DNA of 18,398 nt from Firmicutes bacterium CAG:882. GTDB taxonomy: Bacteria > Bacillota > Clostridia > Lachnospirales > Lachnospiraceae. Location: the NCBI GenBank assembly GCA_000435595.1, contig FR895395.1:43226-61623 (forward strand). The letters run 5' to 3'. The number at the start of each line of letters is the position of its first letter. Position 1 is the stretch's first letter. The notes under the pieces were generated by a model. It ran no database searches, was not told where the DNA came from, and saw only the letters and a list, made by a program, of their open reading frames with translations. A program made the translations under genes and the position numbers. Positions 14,242 to 18,398 of this stretch are shown in pieces.

Positions 14242-14739
14242 TCCCTACCAGAAAAGCTTATATGTTATTTTATAGGACAATATTTTTCGTATATTCCTAA
14301 TTATAAACCATTATGGCTACTCAATAATCAAAATGTTGCTTCCAATTTTAGGAGTGAATTTGACATATTTATCCCAAGCCATGCCATTGCAATAGAGTAC
14401 GATGGCACTAGATTTCATCAAAATGTAACTAAGGATAATACTAAAAATTTATGTGTAAATGAGCACTCTGATGTTATTAGACTCTTTATCCGAATACGTG
14501 AGGAAGGATGCCCCTCTTTAAAGCAATTTAATAACTTGAAACTATTTGACATTGAACCTTTTTATGTATCAAGAAAAAAATCTTATTCTGCATTAGCTAC
14601 ATGTATTAGTGACATATTATCAATACTCGGTATCTCTAATCCAAAAATATGTATTACAAAAAAAATAATTGATTACTGCCGCTCTGATGATTTTTATTCA
14701 TCCGAATTAGATATGTTAAATAACTCCATGATAAAATAG
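13294..14739 (+). CDS. C-terminal part of the frameshifted HTH-repeat-nuclease protein (repeats + PD-(D/E)XK-like domain)
   Basis: 481 residues from the first ATG after the frameshift; the true coding sequence continues upstream to 13228 in this frame. It carries repeats 2-7 (each ~54 residues, core DIDIQFEDGTIV) up to about 14241. A C-terminal domain of about 165 residues follows, with the motif SEFDIF, then IAIEYDGTRFH, a Lys (TKDNTKN) and VIRLFIRIREEG. This is the pattern of Vsr/DUF559-like PD-(D/E)XK nucleases, with putative metal ligands E480, D482, E493 and D495 in the reconstructed protein. The ATG at 13294 has only a weak GCGGA site, so independent translation would be poor. The family is not recognised by name; nuclease activity is inferred. 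Confidence 0.7.
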   Translation: MTIIRYTSYRDIDIQFDDGTIVKHKDYGSFLRGEIAYPQSKRLGERKISNSGMLMTIIAYRNSNDIDIQFEDGTIVQHRDYRSFSEGCIYNPNFYKSKIGEEIFAPNGHTLKIIDYRNSKDVDVQFEDGTIVQHRDYYSFLTGNIAMPILNRVGQTNIAKNGMGIKIIAYRNSHDIDIQFEDGTIVTHKNYNHFLDGYIAYPRPDHVGEEVYAKNGMRMTLIAYRNVSDVDIKFEDGTIVEHKYYQNFKEGTILYPIENRIGYERIANNGLKMKIIAYRNSTDLDVEFEDGCIVTNKSFSDFKKGTIGHPSFSVHRSLPEKLICYFIGQYFSYIPNYKPLWLLNNQNVASNFRSEFDIFIPSHAIAIEYDGTRFHQNVTKDNTKNLCVNEHSDVIRLFIRIREEGCPSLKQFNNLKLFDIEPFYVSRKKSYSALATCISDILSILGISNPKICITKKIIDYCRSDDFYSSELDMLNNSMIK

Positions 14740-14791
14740 CAAATAAATAATATATACATAATTAATTAAAACTTATTTATCACACAAAACC

Positions 14792-15007
14792 GCCGTACAA
14801 AAGCTTCGGAGATACCTCAGTCATTTTCTCATCAATCCAATTATCTCATGATTTAGCAGACTATGGAGATAAGACTCATGAAATCGTGGAGCTATAATGC
14901 GAACACGATTTCAATCCCTGAGGCTTATCGCAATGCCCAGTCTGCGTTAATGAGATAATGGATTTATGAAAAATGACGACGTACTGCGTCCAATCCTTTT
15001 GTACGGC
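14792..15007. repeat. ~216-bp nested palindrome after the second atpC (terminator-like outer stem, long inner hairpin)
   Basis: Outer arms GCCGTACAAAAG (14792-14803) and CTTTTGTACGGC (14996-15007) are a perfect 12-bp inverted repeat. Inside, 14820-14862 pairs with 14939-14977 almost throughout, including GTCATTTT/AAAATGAC and GCAGACT/AGTCTGC. Further in, GATAAG/CTTATC (14868-14873/14924-14929) and GAAATCGTG/CACGATTTC (14880-14888/14904-14912) close a 15-nt apical loop holding TATAAT. In the atpC direction the outer stem is followed by GGTTTTG, so it can act as the operon terminator. It fills most of the 284-bp gap between two convergent genes. It could be a structured RNA or a MITE-like insertion; no target duplication is seen. 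Confidence 0.7.
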
Positions 15008-15023
15008 AGCTCTTAAATTCTAT

Positions 15024-15440
15024 TTAGTTGATTTCATGCTTCCCCACCTTGCGGTAGCGGTACACCGCTCTTGCAAGCGAAGCCTGTGATACATGGTACT
15101 CCTGAATGCTCTGCTTCTGGCGGAGCTGTTCCTGTGCACGCTCCATTGCCGCCTTGGCACGAACCTCATCGATGTCCTCAGGACGCTCGGCAGTATCGAC
15201 AATCATGGTCACACGATTGTTGGCTATGTATACGAAGCCAATGCCTACAACAGCATCTATATACTCGTCACTTCCCTCAGGCTTGAAACGTACATCGCCG
15301 ATAGTTGTGGCAATCGCCATGTTCTGATGATGTGCCATAATCGCTATCTCGCCGTCTAAGCCCGGAACGACAAGAATATCTGCCTTTCCGGAAAAGAACA
15401 CCTTGTTGGAGGCTAATATTTTAAGATAAAACGAGCTCAT
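15024..15440 (-). CDS. atpC: F1Fo ATP synthase subunit epsilon, operon 2
   Basis: Epsilon subunit of the second F-ATPase, 138 residues, complete. The N-terminal beta-sandwich (about 1-85) has VPGLDGEIAIMAHHQNMAIA, where most epsilon subunits have GEIGIL.gHAPl, so the His-Pro pair is changed to HHQN. The C-terminal helical hairpin (about 88-135, DIDEVRAKAAMERAQEQL...) is intact. The ATG at 15440 has AAGGAGG (15450-15456) at 9 nt. It is the last gene of operon 2 and is followed by the palindromic element. It is clearly not a copy of the epsilon subunit in operon 1, from which it differs over most of the N-terminal domain. Confidence 0.92.
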   Translation of the reverse strand: MSSFYLKILASNKVFFSGKADILVVPGLDGEIAIMAHHQNMAIATTIGDVRFKPEGSDEYIDAVVGIGFVYIANNRVTMIVDTAERPEDIDEVRAKAAMERAQEQLRQKQSIQEYHVSQASLARAVYRYRKVGKHEIN

Positions 15441-15455
15441 CTTACCCCGCCTCCT

Positions 15456-16868
15456 TTACTGCTGTTCCATGAGTTTTTTCGCCTTCTCAACAGCTTCATC
15501 TATTGTTCCGACATTGAAGAAAGCAGCCTCCGGGTACTCGTCCATCTCGCCGTCGATGATTGCCTTGAAGCCTCTGATTGTCTCCTTAACAGGGACATAC
15601 TTGCCCGGAACTCCGGTGAAGTTCTCAGCTACATGGAATGGCTGTGATAAGAAACGCTGAATCTTTCTTGCACGATATACTGTAATCTTATCCTCGTCGG
15701 AGAGCTCCTCCATACCGAGAATAGCGATGATATCCTGTAATTCCTTGTACTTCTGAAGCATAGCCTGTACCTTACGTGCAGTCTCATAATGCTCCTGACC
15801 TACTACATCTGCCTCAAGGATTCTTGATGTGGACTCAAGCGGATCAACAGCCGGGTAGATACCCTGCTCAACAATCTTACGTGAAAGAACCGTAGTCGCA
15901 TCTAGATGTGCGAATGTAGTCGCAGGCGCAGGGTCTGTAAGGTCATCGGCAGGAACGTATACAGCCTGAACGGATGTAACGGAACCCTTAGTCGTGGAAG
16001 CGATTCTCTCCTGAAGCTCACCGACCTCAGTGGCGAGTGTCGGCTGATAACCTACGGCTGAAGGCATACGTCCGAGAAGTGCTGATACCTCTGAACCTGC
16101 CTGTACGAAACGGAAAATATTATCAATGAAGAGAAGCACATTCTGGTGTTCCTCATCACGGAAATATTCAGCCATTGTAAGTCCTGTCTCAGCGACTCTC
16201 ATACGCGCTCCGGGTGGTTCGTTCATCTGACCGAATACCAAGGCAGTCTTTTCAAGTACGCCTGATTCTTTCATTTCTGACCAGAGGTCATTACCCTCTC
16301 TTGAACGCTCTCCTACTCCTGTAAATATAGAATATCCGCCATGCTCTGTGGCGATATTCCTGATAAGCTCCTGAATGAGCACCGTCTTACCAACTCCGGC
16401 TCCTCCGAAGAGACCAATCTTACCACCCTTAGCATAAGGCGCTAAGAGGTCGATAACCTTGATACCCGTCTCGAGCATCTCGACAACCGGGCTCTGCTCC
16501 TCGAACGTAGGCGGCTCTCTGTGAATTACCCAGTGTTCACCGTTATCAAGTGACTCACCGCCATCTATTGTCTCACCTAACACATTGAACAATCTTCCCA
16601 AGGTCTGCTTGCCGACAGGAACCTTGATACCTGCTCCCGTAGCCCTTACTTCCATATCCCTGCACAGACCTTCACTGGCTGCGAGCATGATACAGCGGAC
16701 AGTATTGTCACCGATGTGCTGGGCAACTTCCATAACAAGACGCTTGCCCTCGCATGTTACCTCTAAGGCATCCTTTATACATGGAAGATTGCCGTTTTCA
16801 AATAAAACGTCAACAACAGGTCCCATGACCTGAACAATTTTTCCTGTATTAACAACATCTGTATTCAT
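15456..16868 (-). CDS. atpD: F1Fo ATP synthase subunit beta, operon 2
   Basis: Second catalytic beta subunit, 470 residues. Walker A GGAGVGKT is at 155-162, followed by GVGERSREGNDLW with the catalytic Glu, PAVDPLESTS and MEELSDEDK. All active-site motifs are present, so the enzyme should work. Start: ATG 16868 (MNTDVVNTGKIVQ), after AAAGGAGG (16881-16888) at 12 nt. The open frame extends 18 codons further into atpG, but that extension is basic, non-conserved and unsupported. It starts 4 nt after the atpG stop. It differs from beta 1 in the N-terminal barrel and in the Q/STVV region but shares long conserved blocks, one with 32 identical bases. Confidence 0.97.
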   Translation of the reverse strand: MNTDVVNTGKIVQVMGPVVDVLFENGNLPCIKDALEVTCEGKRLVMEVAQHIGDNTVRCIMLAASEGLCRDMEVRATGAGIKVPVGKQTLGRLFNVLGETIDGGESLDNGEHWVIHREPPTFEEQSPVVEMLETGIKVIDLLAPYAKGGKIGLFGGAGVGKTVLIQELIRNIATEHGGYSIFTGVGERSREGNDLWSEMKESGVLEKTALVFGQMNEPPGARMRVAETGLTMAEYFRDEEHQNVLLFIDNIFRFVQAGSEVSALLGRMPSAVGYQPTLATEVGELQERIASTTKGSVTSVQAVYVPADDLTDPAPATTFAHLDATTVLSRKIVEQGIYPAVDPLESTSRILEADVVGQEHYETARKVQAMLQKYKELQDIIAILGMEELSDEDKITVYRARKIQRFLSQPFHVAENFTGVPGKYVPVKETIRGFKAIIDGEMDEYPEAAFFNVGTIDEAVEKAKKLMEQQ

Positions 16869-16872
16869 GTCT

Positions 16873-17787
16873 TTACATGACCTCCTTTCTGGCCTTTTTC
16901 TTCTTTTTCTGGGCCTTGGCACCGGCGATTACCTCTGTTATCTCCTGGGTAATCATCGATTGTCTGGCTCTGTTGTACTCTATGGACAGATTACGAATCA
17001 TCTCCGATGCACTGTCATTTGCCACCTGCATTGCACTCATTCTGGCGTTCTGCTCACTGCAGAAGGACTCCATGAGTGCTCCGTAGATATAACCCATGAT
17101 TACATCCGGTACAATATTGTTAAGAAGCGCATTCGGGGAAGGCTGAAGTTCTACCTCCTCATTGAATACTCCCTGTCTCTCCATCTCATGCTGCATAGCC
17201 ATGTCTCTCGTTATAGGCAGAAGATTAATCATATCAACCTCAGTCGTTATGCTTGATTTCATGTATGTATAGATAACATATACCTCGTCAAGCTCTCCCT
17301 CCTTAAACTGCTCTACAACCTCCTCACAGATAATTCTGGCTCTGTGAAGTGAAGGATTCTGTGCGGTATAATGGAACTGCTCCGCAACCGGAATATTTTT
17401 CTTCTTAAAATACTGTCTTCCCAACTCGCCAACCACGAAGAGCTTGTAGTTCTTACACTGCTCAATCTCTTCCATCGCCTTTTTAAGAACATTGTGGTTG
17501 TATGCTCCCGCAAGACCTTTATCAGCCGTAACAACAATGAAGCCCTTTATACGGTCTTCCGGTGCTTTATTCGGTCTGACATCCATATACTGGTTCTCGA
17601 CATCAGGCAGATGCCTTACAACACGGGATACCATGTTGCGCAGAGCGTTAAAGTAAGGCTCCGTCTCTTCAAGACTCTTCTTGGCCTTGCGCAGCTTCGT
17701 GGAGGATATCATGTACATAGCGTTAGTGATTTTCATGGTGTCCTGAATACTTTTCATTCGGCTTTGAATTTCACGTGCATTTGCCAT
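16873..17787 (-). CDS. atpG: F1Fo ATP synthase subunit gamma, operon 2
   Basis: Central shaft of the second F1, 304 residues. N-terminal helix ANAREIQSRMKSIQDTMKI; Rossmann part with TADKGLAGAYNHNVLK; C-terminal helix YNRARQSMITQEITEVIAGA. Unlike gamma 1 it ends in a basic tail (AQKKKKKARKEVM) beyond the usual end of the family. Start ATG 17787 with AAGGAGGG (17795-17802) at 7 nt; the atpA stop lies between the ribosome site and the start, so the genes are tightly coupled. Confidence 0.96.
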   Translation of the reverse strand: MANAREIQSRMKSIQDTMKITNAMYMISSTKLRKAKKSLEETEPYFNALRNMVSRVVRHLPDVENQYMDVRPNKAPEDRIKGFIVVTADKGLAGAYNHNVLKKAMEEIEQCKNYKLFVVGELGRQYFKKKNIPVAEQFHYTAQNPSLHRARIICEEVVEQFKEGELDEVYVIYTYMKSSITTEVDMINLLPITRDMAMQHEMERQGVFNEEVELQPSPNALLNNIVPDVIMGYIYGALMESFCSEQNARMSAMQVANDSASEMIRNLSIEYNRARQSMITQEITEVIAGAKAQKKKKKARKEVM

Positions 17788-17790
17788 GAT

Positions 17791-18398
17791 TTATCCCTCC
17801 TTAGCCATATATTCATCCCTGAAGGTCTTGGCAGCATCAATGATTGCCTTGTTAAGCTCCTCATCTAACACGCCGCCGTTCTCTATCTGTGTTATGATTT
17901 CCTGATGCTCTGCTCTGATATAATCGATGAGCTTCATCTGGAAGTCCTTAACATTTTTAAGCTCAAGCGGAAGCATAACCTTGCCGTTGGCTGCACACAG
18001 TGTGATAACCTGCTCTGCCGTGCTTAACGGTCTGCAAAGAGGCTGCTTTAAAAGCTCCATAAGCACATGTCCATGCTGTAACTGCTCCTTGGTAGCATTA
18101 TCGAGGTCTGAAGCAAACTGTGTGAACACTTCCATCTCACGGAACTGTGCGAGGTCGATACGGATACTTCCTGCCGCCTTCTTCATAGCCTTAGTCTGAG
18201 CCGCACCACCTACACGGGATACGGAAAGACCTACATTGACAGCCGGTCTCATACCGGAGAAGAAGAGGTCGCTCTCAAGGAATATCTGACCATCCGTGAT
18301 GGAAATAACATTCGTAGGAATGTATGCGGATACATCACCCGCCTGAGTCTCAATGATAGGAAGCGCCGTTATCGAGCCACCGCCCTGCTCATCGGAGA
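17791..18398 (-). CDS. atpA: F1Fo ATP synthase subunit alpha, operon 2 (partial, C-terminal part)
   Basis: The last ~202 residues of the second alpha subunit; the rest lies beyond the window edge at 18398. It opens in the segment SDEQGGGSITALPIIETQAG, continues with SAYIPTNVISITDGQIF and the signature PAVNVGLSVSRVGGAAQ, which holds the arginine finger, and ends with the helical C-terminal domain (FRDEYMAKEG). The frame is open to the window edge; the ATG at 18252 is internal and is not the start. The P-loop and upstream Fo genes of this operon are not visible. Order alpha-gamma-beta-epsilon matches an ordinary F-type operon. Confidence 0.96.
   Translation of the reverse strand, partial: SDEQGGGSITALPIIETQAGDVSAYIPTNVISITDGQIFLESDLFFSGMRPAVNVGLSVSRVGGAAQTKAMKKAAGSIRIDLAQFREMEVFTQFASDLDNATKEQLQHGHVLMELLKQPLCRPLSTAEQVITLCAANGKVMLPLELKNVKDFQMKLIDYIRAEHQEIITQIENGGVLDEELNKAIIDAAKTFRDEYMAKEG

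Noticed and set aside
14893..14898. TATAAT in the apical loop of the palindrome as a promoter
   Set aside because: No -35-like hexamer lies at the right distance and nothing is encoded downstream in that direction; it may be chance in AT-rich DNA.
14792..15007. Palindrome as a complete transposable element with target duplication
   Set aside because: No matching direct repeats were found just outside the arms, and there is no coding capacity. MITE remains only one option.
16869..16922. 18-codon N-terminal extension of the second beta subunit
   Set aside because: It overlaps the atpG end, is a run of basic residues unknown in beta subunits, and the ATG at 16868 matches the family's start.
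17371..17868. Plus-strand open frame of 165 codons
   Set aside because: Antisense to gamma 2 and alpha 2; composition and lack of start signals mark it as a shadow.
15024..18398. Second operon as an N-ATPase
   Set aside because: N-ATPase operons put beta and epsilon genes first and do not have the gamma-beta-epsilon ending. Here the order is alpha-gamma-beta-epsilon, as in ordinary F-type operons.

Overview
The window looks like a chromosomal piece of a low-to-mid G+C anaerobic Firmicute, most likely Lachnospiraceae (Butyrivibrio/Roseburia/Lachnospira type). Reasons: strong AGGAGG Shine-Dalgarno sites, canonical sigma-A promoters with 17-bp spacers, a Na+-type AtpE, and the Firmicute neighbourhood Sua5 - LMW phosphatase (ywlE-like) - rpiB - upp - atp operon, known from Bacillus (ywlC/ywlE/rpiB/upp/atp) and clostridia. 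The family-level placement is inferred, not proven.

Layout: (1) 1-6839, minus strand: a complete F1Fo ATP synthase operon except that the last gene runs off the window: atpZ-atpI-atpB-atpE-atpF-atpH-atpA-atpG-atpD-atpC, from a promoter at 6876-6904. Its c subunit carries the ligands of the Na+-binding c-rings. (2) 6965-7510, plus strand: a divergent DUF402 gene with its own promoter, ending in a hairpin terminator. (3) 7537-11138, minus strand: a housekeeping cluster HAD phosphatase - Sua5 (tRNA t6A) - YwlE-like phosphatase homologue - rpiB - upp, read from a near-consensus promoter at 11175-11203. The YwlE-like protein has lost both catalytic residues of its P-loop. (4) 11222-12325, minus strand: a Fic protein with a C-terminal winged helix; its promoter sits inside a 12-bp perfect inverted repeat and behind four helically phased CACTA repeats. 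(5) 12535-12825, minus strand: the C-terminal stub of a surface protein with its terminator. (6) 12918-14739, plus strand: an AT-rich, foreign-looking gene, broken by one extra G, for an HTH domain, seven ~54-residue beta-rich repeats and a PD-(D/E)XK-like nuclease domain. (7) 14792-15007: a ~216-bp nested palindrome. (8) 15024-18398, minus strand: the distal end of a SECOND F-type ATP synthase operon, atpA(partial)-atpG-atpD-atpC, clearly paralogous to the first.

Taken together, the cell has two F-type ATPases encoded about 15 kb apart in the same orientation, separated by a conserved nucleotide/tRNA-modification cluster and a small accessory island (Fic, surface-protein stub, repeat-nuclease gene, palindromic element). 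The first enzyme is predicted to be Na+-coupled. The ion used by the second cannot be told because its Fo genes lie outside the window. The best candidates for something undescribed are the HTH-repeat-nuclease protein, the nested palindrome after the second atpC, and the catalytically dead YwlE-like protein.

No gene-free stretch exceeds 300 bases. The longest are 14740-15023 (holding the palindrome) and 12326-12534 (holding the fic control region and a terminator). No tRNA, rRNA, CRISPR array or transposase gene was seen.
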